Shown here one piece after another: positions 16,993 through 24,832 of a DNA stretch of 64,000 nt. Each line of letters opens with the position of its first letter. Within the stretch, counting starts at the first letter, position 1. The position numbers and the translations under genes are program-made. Source of the DNA: Gemmatimonadota bacterium (GTDB lineage: Bacteria; Gemmatimonadota; Gemmatimonadetes; Longimicrobiales; Gaopeijiaceae); assembly GCA_029262115.1 (NCBI GenBank), contig JAJCZZ010000084.1, positions 22,894-86,893 on the forward strand, written 5' to 3'. The notes under the pieces were generated by a model. That model was not told the origin of the DNA, made no database searches, and saw only the letters and a program-made list of their open reading frames with translations.

Positions 16993-18573
16993 GTGGACTC
17001 CTTTGAAGCGCTGGGAATCGGGCCGGAACTGGTCGAAGCGCTGGCAGCAGACGGTATCGAACAGCCCACACCCCTCCAGGAGACGGCGATCCCCGTGCTG
17101 CGGAGGGCGAACAACGCCTTGCTAGCGGCCGGTCCCGGGTCGGGAACGTTGATCGCGTGGGGCGCGGCCATCCTCGACGCCCTGGACGGCGAGACTGAGG
17201 GGCCCGCCTGCCTGGTGTTGACACCGACGGCGCAGACAGCCGAGGCACTCGCACGTTCGCTGGCTCCGCTCGCCACCGCGGCAGGGCACTCGGTGGCGGC
17301 GCTCGAGTCCCCCTGGGTCATGCCAGAGCGAGCCCGAGTCCTCTTCGCGACGCCCGCGGCGGCGCTCGCCGCAGCCCGCGGTGGTTCGATTCCGATCGGG
17401 TCCATCGAGTCCCTCATCGTCGACCAGGCCGAGAAGCTCGAGACGCTGGGCCTGTTCCCCGTAGTGGAGAGCGTGCTGGGATTCCTCCCCAAGGAGGGCC
17501 AGCGCGTGGTGACCGCCCTGCCCGTGACGAAAGGCGTGTCCGACTTCGTTGAACGGCACGCACGACGTGCGACCATGATTCCGAGCGCCGCTCCCGAAGC
17601 GGGCTCGGCGGCAGCGTCGTTGAAGCGGGGCGCCATCCGCTTCCGTGTGGTCGCGGAGAACCGAGAAGACGGCGTTCTGGCTACCGTCGCGGAACTCCTC
17701 GATGACGATGTCCGTCACGTGCTGGTCTTTTCGCGAAGTGAGGACCGCGCCGCCGACCTCGGCGACCACCTCGCGATGCACGGATACGACTCGTCGTCTC
17801 CGGGCGACGAAACCGCACCGGTCTGGCTTGGCGTGGATGCGCTCGAAGCTCGGGCGGCAGTCAGCGGTGTGACCGGACTGGCGGTGGTCAGCGCCGACGT
17901 GCCGGTCGGTCCCGACGAACTCGATCGGAGGCACGGCATCGCGGACGACGGCGTGGCCGTGATCGTCCCCCGTGAGATTCCCCATCTTCGGGATCTGGCG
18001 CGCCGCACCGGCTATTCGGTCCAGCCGTTGCCGATGAAGCCCGCCGCGCGACCCGAGGGGCTCCGTGACCTGCGGGACCAGTTGGCCCGGGCCATCGAGC
18101 AGGAGGACGTGGACGCGTACGCGCTCGTGCTGGAGCCCCTCTTCGAGCAGTACGACGCCGTTCAGGTGGCGGCGGCGGCCACGGCGCTGCTGCGGAAGAA
18201 GGTGCCGGACGCCCCGGTGGCGGCAGCCACGCCGGCGGACGCCGCGGTGCGCTCGGCCCCTGCGTGGGTTCGCGTCTTCCTCAGCGTCGGGGAGCGCGAC
18301 GGGCTGACCCCGGGCGACCTTCTGGGCGCTATCACGGGCGAGGCCGGTGTTCCGGGTGGCAAAGTCGGGAAGATCGAGATCAAGGAGAGCCACTCGCTCG
18401 CCGACGTCGAGGAGTCGGTGGCACGCCAGGTGATCACGGCGTTGAACGGGACGTCGATCCGCGGGCGTGCGGTACGGGCGGATGTCGATCGCCCGCGGCG
18501 AAGCGGTCCGGGCCGGGGGAGTGGCGCAGGCGGCGGCGGTGGTTCTCGTGGAAGGCCGCCTCGACCCACCTGA
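16993..18573 (+). CDS. Degenerate DEAD-box protein with C-terminal DbpA RNA-binding domain
   Basis: 526 residues, GTG start. The architecture is that of a DEAD-box helicase: Q motif at residues ~20-30 (IEQPTPLQETAIPVL), two RecA-like domains, then a DbpA-type RNA-binding domain at ~415-505 (WVRVFLSVGERDGLTPGD, ITGEAGVPGGKVGKIEIKE). But the catalytic motifs are eroded: Walker A reads AGPGSGTLIAWG without its lysine, the DEAD box reads DQAEK, and no HRxGRxGR motif VI is present. ATP hydrolysis is therefore unlikely. It probably binds RNA or ribosomes as a pseudo-helicase. The C-terminal tail is a Gly/Arg-rich RNA-binding type. The intact helicase at 11713 shows what the motifs should look like. 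Confidence 0.82.
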   Translation: MDSFEALGIGPELVEALAADGIEQPTPLQETAIPVLRRANNALLAAGPGSGTLIAWGAAILDALDGETEGPACLVLTPTAQTAEALARSLAPLATAAGHSVAALESPWVMPERARVLFATPAAALAAARGGSIPIGSIESLIVDQAEKLETLGLFPVVESVLGFLPKEGQRVVTALPVTKGVSDFVERHARRATMIPSAAPEAGSAAASLKRGAIRFRVVAENREDGVLATVAELLDDDVRHVLVFSRSEDRAADLGDHLAMHGYDSSSPGDETAPVWLGVDALEARAAVSGVTGLAVVSADVPVGPDELDRRHGIADDGVAVIVPREIPHLRDLARRTGYSVQPLPMKPAARPEGLRDLRDQLARAIEQEDVDAYALVLEPLFEQYDAVQVAAAATALLRKKVPDAPVAAATPADAAVRSAPAWVRVFLSVGERDGLTPGDLLGAITGEAGVPGGKVGKIEIKESHSLADVEESVARQVITALNGTSIRGRAVRADVDRPRRSGPGRGSGAGGGGGSRGRPPRPT

Positions 18574-18643
18574 TCCTCGGGCCACGCCAGGGCGTCACGC
18601 TGGCGTCACCGTGGCCACCCCGTGGTGTCTAAGCGATGCGGAA

Positions 18644-18673
18644 GAGGCCGCGTCGCACTCGCGACGCGGCCTC
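18644..18673. terminator. Strong hairpin between convergent genes
   Basis: A perfect 13-bp inverted repeat (GAGGCCGCGTCGC and its complement) with a 4-base ACTC loop lies between the convergent ends of the degenerate helicase gene (stop 18573, plus strand) and the HU gene (stop 18728, minus strand). It can terminate transcription from both sides. There is no long T-run, so termination may be imperfect or factor-assisted. Confidence 0.65.
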
Positions 18674-18727
18674 TCACCTCACTGAACACATCGCGGCCTC
18701 ACGAACCGGCCGCGTCGGTCGGGCCTC

Positions 18728-19012
18728 CTACTTGATGCCGTCCTTGAGACCCTTACCGGCGCGGAAGCCGGGGGTCTTGGTCGCGGCGATCTTGATGGTC
18801 TCGCCCGTGCGAGGGTTGCGACCCGTACGTGCCTTGCGCTGCTTGGCCTCGAACGTGCCGAACCCGGTGATCTGGACGCGGTCTCCCTTCTTCAACGTCT
18901 TGGCGATGATGCCGCTACCGGGGGAAAAGAGTGCGTCCACCGCCCGGCCGGCGTCGGCTTTCGTCATGCCGGTCGCCTCGGCAAGGGCGTCCACGAGATC
19001 GGACTTGTTCAT
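18728..19012 (-). CDS. hup: HU-family histone-like DNA-binding protein
   Basis: 94 residues from the ATG at 19012 (MNKSDLVDALAEATGMTKA). The sequence is a textbook HU/IHF fold: an N-terminal helical dimerisation half, GDRVQITGFGTFEAKQRKA, then the beta-arm RTGRNPRTGETIKI with the Asn-Pro that intercalates into DNA. It bends and compacts DNA and, with related proteins, assists replication and recombination. The longer upstream frame is not protein-like. A strong hairpin (18644-18673) follows the gene. Confidence 0.96.
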   Translation of the reverse strand: MNKSDLVDALAEATGMTKADAGRAVDALFSPGSGIIAKTLKKGDRVQITGFGTFEAKQRKARTGRNPRTGETIKIAATKTPGFRAGKGLKDGIK

Positions 19013-19250
19013 CTGGCAACTCCTGTAAGCTGGATGAGGAGGGTATGGGTCGCGGCCCTGGGCCGCCCTGGCGCGGGCCTCAGAGAGTCTCTCCAAGGAG
19101 TGCCCACCACCTGAAAATGTAAGAGAATCAAGTGTTTCCGGACCCCGCGGGTCAGATGGCTCTACGTTAGGACCCGACCCCTGCAGCGTCAAGGGATAAA
19201 GTAGCCGAAAAGCCGCGCCCCACCTAGCTTCTTGCCGTCCGGGCAGGAAT

Positions 19251-20312
19251 TTGTCCGACATTCCCTCGCCCTCTCGGCGGATAGGCAACGCACGCGTGTC
19301 GCACTTCATACCTCGTTTTCTGGGGGCCATCCTCGCGTTCCTCGTGCTCACGATCATCGGGAGCGTCGGGTACCTCTTGATCGAGAGCGTCTCACTCCTG
19401 GACGCCGTCTACATGACGGCCATCACACTCACGGCCGTGGGGTATCAGGAGGTCTTTCCGCTCAGCGTGTCGGGCCGCTCCTTCACGATGGGCCTCCTAC
19501 TGGCCGGGGTCACATGGTTGGGATTCTGGTTCGCGCTCATCACTTCGTTTCTCGTCGAACTCGACCTCAAGGACGCACTCAGGAGACGCAGACTCGTGAA
19601 GGAAATGGAAGCGCTCAGTGGCCACGTCATTCTTTGCGGTGCGGGCCGGACCGGCCGCCAGGTCGCACAGGAACTTGCAGAAGCGGATAAGCCCTTTATT
19701 GCCGTGGACCGAAGTGCAACTCGTCTAGCGGATCTGAAGGAGTACCTACCGGACGCCCTCACCCTCGAAGGCGATGCGACGCACGACCAGACCCTGCTCG
19801 ACGCGGGGCTCACACGAGCGAGCGGTCTGGTCACCTGCCTGAGCGCCGACGCGGACAACCTGTTCGTCTGCCTCTCGGCGAGGGACCTCGCGGCTGGCGT
19901 CACGATCGTCGCCCGCGCGTACGAAGAGGAGACGCTCGACAAGTTGTACCGGGCGGGAGCCGATCACGTGGTGAGCCCCAACGTCAGCGGAGCGATCCGG
20001 ATGGCGTCCATGCTTCTGAGGCCGTCCGTGGTCTCCTTTCTGGACATCGCCACGCGGTCCTCGGAGATGACGCTTCGGGTCGAAGAGGCGGAGGTAAAGG
20101 CTCAGTCGAAGCTGGCGGGACGCACGCTGGAAGAGTCCCGCATTCCCCAGCACACCGGCCTCATCGTCATTGCGGTGAAGAAGGTGGGGGGTGGGGGCCA
20201 TGGATTCACGTTCAATCCGATAGGCTCGACGATGGTCGACGCGGGCGACCGGATCATCGTGCTGGGCCGGCCCGACCAGATTCACGATCTGAAGTCGTTC
20301 ACCGGCCAATAA
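19251..20312 (+). CDS. Two-TM potassium channel with cytosolic RCK (TrkA-N/TrkA-C) domains
   Basis: 353 residues, probably TTG start (GTG at residue 16 is an alternative). Two membrane helices (FLGAILAFLVLTIIGSVG, MGLLLAGVTWLGFWFALI) flank a pore loop with the filter TLTAVGYQEVFP. Residues ~120-260 are a TrkA-N Rossmann domain (VILCGAGRTGRQVAQELAE; VDRSATRLADL) and the C-terminus a TrkA-C domain (GSTMVDAGDRIIVLGRPDQ). These channels pass K+ and are gated by nucleotides or Ca2+ at the RCK ring. The filter TAVGYQE replaces the usual TVGYGD, an unusual second-shell substitution. Confidence 0.87.
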   Translation: MSDIPSPSRRIGNARVSHFIPRFLGAILAFLVLTIIGSVGYLLIESVSLLDAVYMTAITLTAVGYQEVFPLSVSGRSFTMGLLLAGVTWLGFWFALITSFLVELDLKDALRRRRLVKEMEALSGHVILCGAGRTGRQVAQELAEADKPFIAVDRSATRLADLKEYLPDALTLEGDATHDQTLLDAGLTRASGLVTCLSADADNLFVCLSARDLAAGVTIVARAYEEETLDKLYRAGADHVVSPNVSGAIRMASMLLRPSVVSFLDIATRSSEMTLRVEEAEVKAQSKLAGRTLEESRIPQHTGLIVIAVKKVGGGGHGFTFNPIGSTMVDAGDRIIVLGRPDQIHDLKSFTGQ

Positions 20313-20348
20313 CGTTCACCGGCTGGTAGCGGACCGACACAAGGCACC

Positions 20349-20567
20349 TCAAGACGACGAGGTGCCGGACCACTCTCCATCGTCACGACGGCGCTTGAAC
20401 AGCGAGTAAAGAAAGAACACCACGGCCGCAATGACGGCGATCTTTACCGTGAGCATCATGAGCCCGAAGAAGAGGGCGAGAATCGGGAACATGAGCATGC
20501 CGAAAAGCTTCACCAGAAGCAGCCCCCCGAGTCCGGCAACTGTGAGTGTCGCGAACGCTCTCATCAT
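20349..20567 (-). CDS. Small two-TM membrane protein
   Basis: 72 residues if started at the ATG at 20567, which has an excellent ribosome-binding site (GGAGGG five bases upstream on the coding strand); the longer frame to 20630 has none. Most of the protein is hydrophobic (VAGLGGLLLVKLFGMLMFP, LFFGLMMLTVKIAVIAAVV), ending in a basic and Ser-rich cytoplasmic tail (FKRRRDDGEWSG). Function unknown. Confidence 0.6.
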   Translation of the reverse strand: MMRAFATLTVAGLGGLLLVKLFGMLMFPILALFFGLMMLTVKIAVIAAVVFFLYSLFKRRRDDGEWSGTSSS

Positions 20568-20868
20568 TTCCCTCCTGTGGTCCCTTGATTCGTTTTCGGG
20601 CCGTTCCGTCGGCTCCGCCAGCACTTCCATACCACCACACTACCCTACGCGCCGTTGATTGGACGGGTTTCGGGACCGATGGGTTGCCATTCGGCCATTC
20701 CCGTGGCGCAAGCAGCCGCTTCGGCACGCGAGTGGCATGGCACTCCCTCACGCCGCGCGGACCTCGCTCCACGACCGACGCCATCCTACCCGACCGACGC
20801 TGACGTGCCGCCGGCGCCTGAGCGATTTCCTCGCTCGGGAACGTCTGCTTCCCATTCGGGAGGGTGTC

Positions 20869-21198
20869 ATGTTCATCCAAGGCCGTTCGCTCCTCCACAA
20901 GGGTCGGCACGTCGTGTCGACCGTTACCTGCTTGCTCGCGCTGGCATGGAGTCCGGTTCCCGGCCTCGCCGGGGTCGAGTGCCTCGCATTCGACAGTTGG
21001 GACTTTCCGCGGAACTGCACGTTCACGGAAATGCTCGGGCAGTGCCTCTGGGAGGCGACCCAATCGCGTAACGGGTGCATCGACCACGCCGACGGGTTGA
21101 TCGCGAGAGGGCGGTGCCACTTCGCGTTCGGCATCGACTTCACCGCCTGCATCGTCGGATCCCCGCTCAACATCTGGATCGGGACCCTGAAGAAGTGA
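20869..21198 (+). CDS. Small secreted cysteine-rich protein
   Basis: 109 residues from the ATG at 20869, preceded by GGGAGGG. A signal peptide is visible (VVSTVTCLLALAWSPVPGLAG). The mature ~75 residues contain six cysteines (in VECLAF, RNCTF, GQCLW, NGCID, GRCHF, TACIV), an even number fitting three disulfides in an extracytoplasmic protein. No family recognised. It lies 113 bp upstream of the lipoprotein/ABC operon on the same strand. Confidence 0.55.
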   Translation: MFIQGRSLLHKGRHVVSTVTCLLALAWSPVPGLAGVECLAFDSWDFPRNCTFTEMLGQCLWEATQSRNGCIDHADGLIARGRCHFAFGIDFTACIVGSPLNIWIGTLKK

Positions 21199-21311
21199 CG
21201 GGCCAGCCCGGGGGGCGCCCAGCTCCCCGGGCATCCGACCCTCGGACAAGGTCCACGCTATCCGTCCCATCCAGACATTCCACCGCGGCCCACAGCGCAG
21301 AGATTCCCACC

Positions 21312-22412
21312 ATGGACCTCAACATCCTACGCGCCGGCATGATCACTGCCGCCATGCTCTCGATAGGGTGCGGCGCCGACTCGGCAGTCGACGGTGAGGG
21401 ACGTTCGTTCGGTCCTGCACTCGTCGGCCCGGCACTGGATACGACCGCACTCGAGTGGACTACGCTCCCGGAGGTCGCTTCCGTATCGGACGCGCGAAGA
21501 ACGTCGAGCGGGTGGTTCCTGGTCGACGTTCGGGTGGGGGAGGCCTACCACCTGTCCGACCACGCGACGTCGGTTCGCCCTGTCGCGCACCAGGGCGACG
21601 GGCCGGGCGAATTACGAATGCCCGAGTTCGCGGCTGTGGTCAGCGACACCGTCTGGATCCTCCCGCCCGCGCCAGTGCGTGCCGACGGATTCGGACCTGA
21701 CGGGCGCTTCCTGCGGCAGCTCGCGCTCGGCGCGCCACCGTGCGCTCCAGCGCTCCTGCACGCGGTCGCGCCCGACCCACCCCGCGTCGCGATGGCCGTG
21801 CAATGCGTCACGCCCGACGGCACCAAGCGCTTTCTCGGCTGGGCGTCCTTGAGCGACGGAGTGACCGAGTGGGCTCCGTGGGGCGGGCCGGGCCCCCGAC
21901 CCTCCCAACTCGTGGGCGTCGTGGACATGGACCGTATGGGGTTGGCGTGGGGGGACGGGCGCCTGACCTCCACGCTATCGAGCGCCCACTGCGTCGGTCG
22001 GTCCGACCCGCGACCGCTGGACGAGGCATGGACCGCTTTGGGCGGGGTGTACTCTCCGGCTCTCGGCCCCTGCCTGGACGAGACCGACCGACCACCCCTG
22101 GCCCCCGCCGTCATCACGTCCCTGCGTCGCGATCTCACGCCCATGGCCAAGCGCATCGGGCTCCGCTTCGAAGCTCCCACCCATGACGGCTATCTCGATC
22201 GGCTCTTCGTGACCGACCAGGGGTTGGTGGTATCGCGGCCGGACGGATCCGTGCTCGTGATCGAATCCCTGGATTGGTCCGACCGCGCGTGGCGGCTGCG
22301 CCTCCCCGAGGGAGTGACGCCGTTCCTTGCTGGTGGAGACGTTCTTCTCGTTCGGCAGGCGCTGGAGGGGACCACGGTCGCCCGTCTGACCCTGCAGAGC
22401 GTACTCCCGTGA
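21312..22412 (+). CDS. Beta-propeller-like lipoprotein upstream of an ABC transporter
   Basis: 366 residues from the ATG at 21312. The N-terminus ends in a lipobox (AAMLSIGCGAD), so the mature protein is lipid-anchored. The body has repeated strand-rich segments (SSGWFLVDVRVGEAYHLSD, DTVWILPPAPVRADGFG, FVTDQGLVVSRPDGSVLVI) of the six-bladed propeller type common in this genome. Its stop overlaps the GTG of the ABC ATPase by 4 bp, so the three genes 21312-23885 form one operon. A role as an accessory or substrate of that transporter is inference only. Confidence 0.7.
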   Translation: MDLNILRAGMITAAMLSIGCGADSAVDGEGRSFGPALVGPALDTTALEWTTLPEVASVSDARRTSSGWFLVDVRVGEAYHLSDHATSVRPVAHQGDGPGELRMPEFAAVVSDTVWILPPAPVRADGFGPDGRFLRQLALGAPPCAPALLHAVAPDPPRVAMAVQCVTPDGTKRFLGWASLSDGVTEWAPWGGPGPRPSQLVGVVDMDRMGLAWGDGRLTSTLSSAHCVGRSDPRPLDEAWTALGGVYSPALGPCLDETDRPPLAPAVITSLRRDLTPMAKRIGLRFEAPTHDGYLDRLFVTDQGLVVSRPDGSVLVIESLDWSDRAWRLRLPEGVTPFLAGGDVLLVRQALEGTTVARLTLQSVLP

Positions 22413-23140
22413 CCGGCCCGGCCGTGACGGTTCGGGACGTCACGGCCGGGTACGGCCTCCTTACCAGGCGCGACGTCCTGACCGGCGTCAGCCTCGACCT
22501 TCCGGCCGGCGCGGCGACGGGGCTCATGGGTCGAAACGGGGCGGGAAAGACCACGCTCATCCGTCTGCTGCTCGGCGTCGGAGACCCCCGGAAGGGGCGA
22601 GTGGAGATCGGCGACCTCGATCCGGCAGCGTACCGGGAGCGATTCGGTATCGGCTACCTACCCGAACGTACCGTCCTTCCGGGCGGGTGGATCCTCGACG
22701 ACTTCCTACGTTACGCTCGCTACCGATCGCGGGCATCCGACAGCGCCCGGGTCGCGGCCGATCAGGCACGGATCGTTTCGACCCTCGAGCTCGACTCCCG
22801 GCGAGGTGAACCGCTGTCGACTCTCTCCAAGGGGACGGCGCGGCGTGCGGCGCTCGCGTGGGCGCTCACCGGCGCCCCGTCCCTGGTCATCCTCGACGAG
22901 CCTGCGAGCGGCCTCGATCCGGCCTCTCGTATGGGACTCCGCAGGGTGATCGTGGACTGCGTGGCACGTGGCGCCACCGTCCTGATCTCGTCGCACGAGG
23001 TGGACGAAATGGTCCGCACGTGCAGCCATGTTCGAATCGTGCGTAACGGCGACGTGTCTCAGGCGTTTACGGGAGATCGCCTGCGCACCGATCTCCTCGA
23101 AAGCGCCCTGGCCGATATGGCCGTGCCCCCGCCCCCGTGA
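22409..23140 (+). CDS. ABC transporter ATP-binding protein
   Basis: 243 residues from a GTG at 22409 overlapping the upstream stop by 4 bp. Walker A is GLMGRNGAGKTTLIRLLLG, the signature loop is LSTLSKGTARRAAL (LSKGT in place of LSGGQ, as in some exporters), and Walker B is SLVILDEPASGLDP, followed by the switch histidine in ISSHEVDEM. It energises an ABC-2-type exporter whose membrane subunit follows 10 bp downstream. Substrate unknown. Confidence 0.92.
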   Translation: MTGPAVTVRDVTAGYGLLTRRDVLTGVSLDLPAGAATGLMGRNGAGKTTLIRLLLGVGDPRKGRVEIGDLDPAAYRERFGIGYLPERTVLPGGWILDDFLRYARYRSRASDSARVAADQARIVSTLELDSRRGEPLSTLSKGTARRAALAWALTGAPSLVILDEPASGLDPASRMGLRRVIVDCVARGATVLISSHEVDEMVRTCSHVRIVRNGDVSQAFTGDRLRTDLLESALADMAVPPPP

Positions 23141-23150
23141 GTGTCTCGAC

Positions 23151-23885
23151 ATGAGCGTGCCCCGCTTGGCGGTCCCCGCCCCCGTCCTGCCCACGGCGGC
23201 CCTGATGCGGAGGCGGCTGTGGTGGACCGTCGCCGCCGCCGCGGCCACGATCGCGGTCGCATGGGATCGGACCGACGGTCCGGAGGTCGCGGTCCCCTAC
23301 CTCCTCCTCGTGGGTGGAGCCGTCACGATGCTGATGACCACCGGAGTGGTGGCCGGCGAGCAGAGGAGTGGTGTCGCCGATCTGTGGCTGCAAAAGGGCC
23401 GGTCTCCGTGGCGACTGGCGCTCGGTGGACTGGGCCACGCGCTCGTGGCTTCCCTCATGGTTTACCTCGTGCTCGCGGCACTGTACGTGGTCATCGACCG
23501 CAGATCGAGCGCGAGCGACGCCGCGAGTGCTCTCGTGGCTGGGATCCCTGGCATCGCCGTGATGGCATGCGTCGTGTTCGCCTTCTCCTGCTGGAGGGTG
23601 CGCCTCGACATTATCCCGGCCATCGTCATGATCTTCTTTATCGGTCTGGCGGGCCACGACGCGGAGCAGAACCCCGGATCGGCCCCGCGCTGGGGTTGGC
23701 TGCTTCGGATCGTGCGGTTCCCACTGGCGGAGCTACAGGACCTCAGTGAGTGGGGAGGTGGCGGGGCCCTCCCGCCGATCGACTCGTGGGCTCGAATCGT
23801 CACCTACGGGGGTGCCTGGCTCGCCCTCGGGCTGATCGGAGTGATCGTCCTGCCTCCGGCGCTGGGTCGGGACACAACGGAGTGA
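23151..23885 (+). CDS. ABC-2-type transporter membrane subunit
   Basis: 244 residues from the ATG at 23151, ten bases after the ATPase stop. Six hydrophobic segments can be counted, including WWTVAAAAATIAVAW, VPYLLLVGGAVTMLMTTGV, ALVASLMVYLVLAALYVVI, ALVAGIPGIAVMACVVFAF and LALGLIGVIVLPPAL. The pattern fits a permease half-transporter that would dimerise and pair with the preceding ATPase. The 3-prime end abuts the convergent sigma-54 activator gene. Confidence 0.8.
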   Translation: MSVPRLAVPAPVLPTAALMRRRLWWTVAAAAATIAVAWDRTDGPEVAVPYLLLVGGAVTMLMTTGVVAGEQRSGVADLWLQKGRSPWRLALGGLGHALVASLMVYLVLAALYVVIDRRSSASDAASALVAGIPGIAVMACVVFAFSCWRVRLDIIPAIVMIFFIGLAGHDAEQNPGSAPRWGWLLRIVRFPLAELQDLSEWGGGGALPPIDSWARIVTYGGAWLALGLIGVIVLPPALGRDTTE

Positions 23886-23886
23886 C

Positions 23887-24681
23887 TCAGGCCGCCTTGT
23901 TCCCGGCTCCCGCCACGGCATCCTCCAACCCCTCGGCCGATACGGGCGCCCCACCCCCCAGGATCAGCGCGGCTTCGAGCGCGTGCGCCAGTTCGCGGAC
24001 GTTGCCCGGCCAGTGGTACTCGGAAATGAACCGACGGGCGTCGCCGGCCAGGCTCACTTCGCCCAGACCGTGTCGCAGCGAGAGCGTGCGCATCAATCGG
24101 ATGGCCAGATGGAGAGCATCGTCGGGCCGCTCCCGCAGAGGTGGGATGTGGTAGTGGAGCACCGCCACCCGGTGGAAAAGATCCCGGCGGAACTCGCCGT
24201 TTTCGATCGCGCTCGCCAGATCGCATCCGGTGCCCGAGACGAGGCGGATGTCGATGGAGCGGACATCGTTGCCACCGACCCGGCGAACCTTGGCATCCTC
24301 GAGCGCGGTGAGCACCTTCCCCTGCTGCGTTCTCGGCATCTCACCCAGCTCGTCGAGAAACAGCGTGCCCCCGGCCGCCGCCTCCATGAGGCCAACCCGG
24401 CTCCGGTCAGCACCGGTGAACGCGCCCTTCTCGTGACCGAACAGCTCGCTCTCGAAGAGCGATTCCGGGATTCCGGCACAGTTGACAAGGACGAACGGGG
24501 AGTCGGCCCTCGGGCTCAGGCGGTGGATGACGCGGGCCACCATCGACTTGCCGGTGCCGGTCTCGCCCGTGATGAGGACCGGAACCGAGACGCCTCCGGC
24601 CTGGGCAACAAAGCGCCGCAGAGCGGACATCGCGGGGCTGGGGCCTTCGATCGCGCGCAGGGCGTCGGAGTGGGAGTCCAT
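23887..24681 (-). CDS. Minimal sigma-54 (RpoN) activator AAA+ protein without receiver or clear HTH
   Basis: About 264 residues from an ATG at 24681 (MDSHSDALRAIEGPSPAMS). The central AAA+ domain is intact: ITGETGTGKSMVARVIH (Walker A), GHEKGAFTGADR (sigma-54-contacting GAFTGA loop), GGTLFLDELGEMP (Walker B), the arginine-finger region RRDLFHRVAVL and WPGNVREL. What is missing is notable: no N-terminal receiver, GAF or PAS domain, and the C-terminus ends shortly after the AAA+ lid (GGGAPVSAEGLEDAVAGAG) without a recognisable Fis-type helix-turn-helix. It may act without binding specific DNA or with a partner. Confidence 0.82.
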   Translation of the reverse strand: MDSHSDALRAIEGPSPAMSALRRFVAQAGGVSVPVLITGETGTGKSMVARVIHRLSPRADSPFVLVNCAGIPESLFESELFGHEKGAFTGADRSRVGLMEAAAGGTLFLDELGEMPRTQQGKVLTALEDAKVRRVGGNDVRSIDIRLVSGTGCDLASAIENGEFRRDLFHRVAVLHYHIPPLRERPDDALHLAIRLMRTLSLRHGLGEVSLAGDARRFISEYHWPGNVRELAHALEAALILGGGAPVSAEGLEDAVAGAGNKAA

Positions 24682-24832
24682 GCCGCAAACGTGGCGCCAT
24701 CCGGCGGGCGGGCGCATGGTGAGGCGGGACGGTGCGTCCCGCGTCCGATCGCCGTGGACCCGCAAGATATCCGCGGCTCAACCGAGCCGGATCGGCACAG
24801 GAGCAGTGGCGGACTACCCGACCCGCGATCGC

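Noticed and set aside
17122..18585. A 487-residue open frame on the minus strand across the degenerate helicase
   Set aside because: It is an antisense shadow in GC-rich DNA: Arg/Gly/His-rich, no recognisable motif, while the plus strand encodes a clear helicase-family protein.
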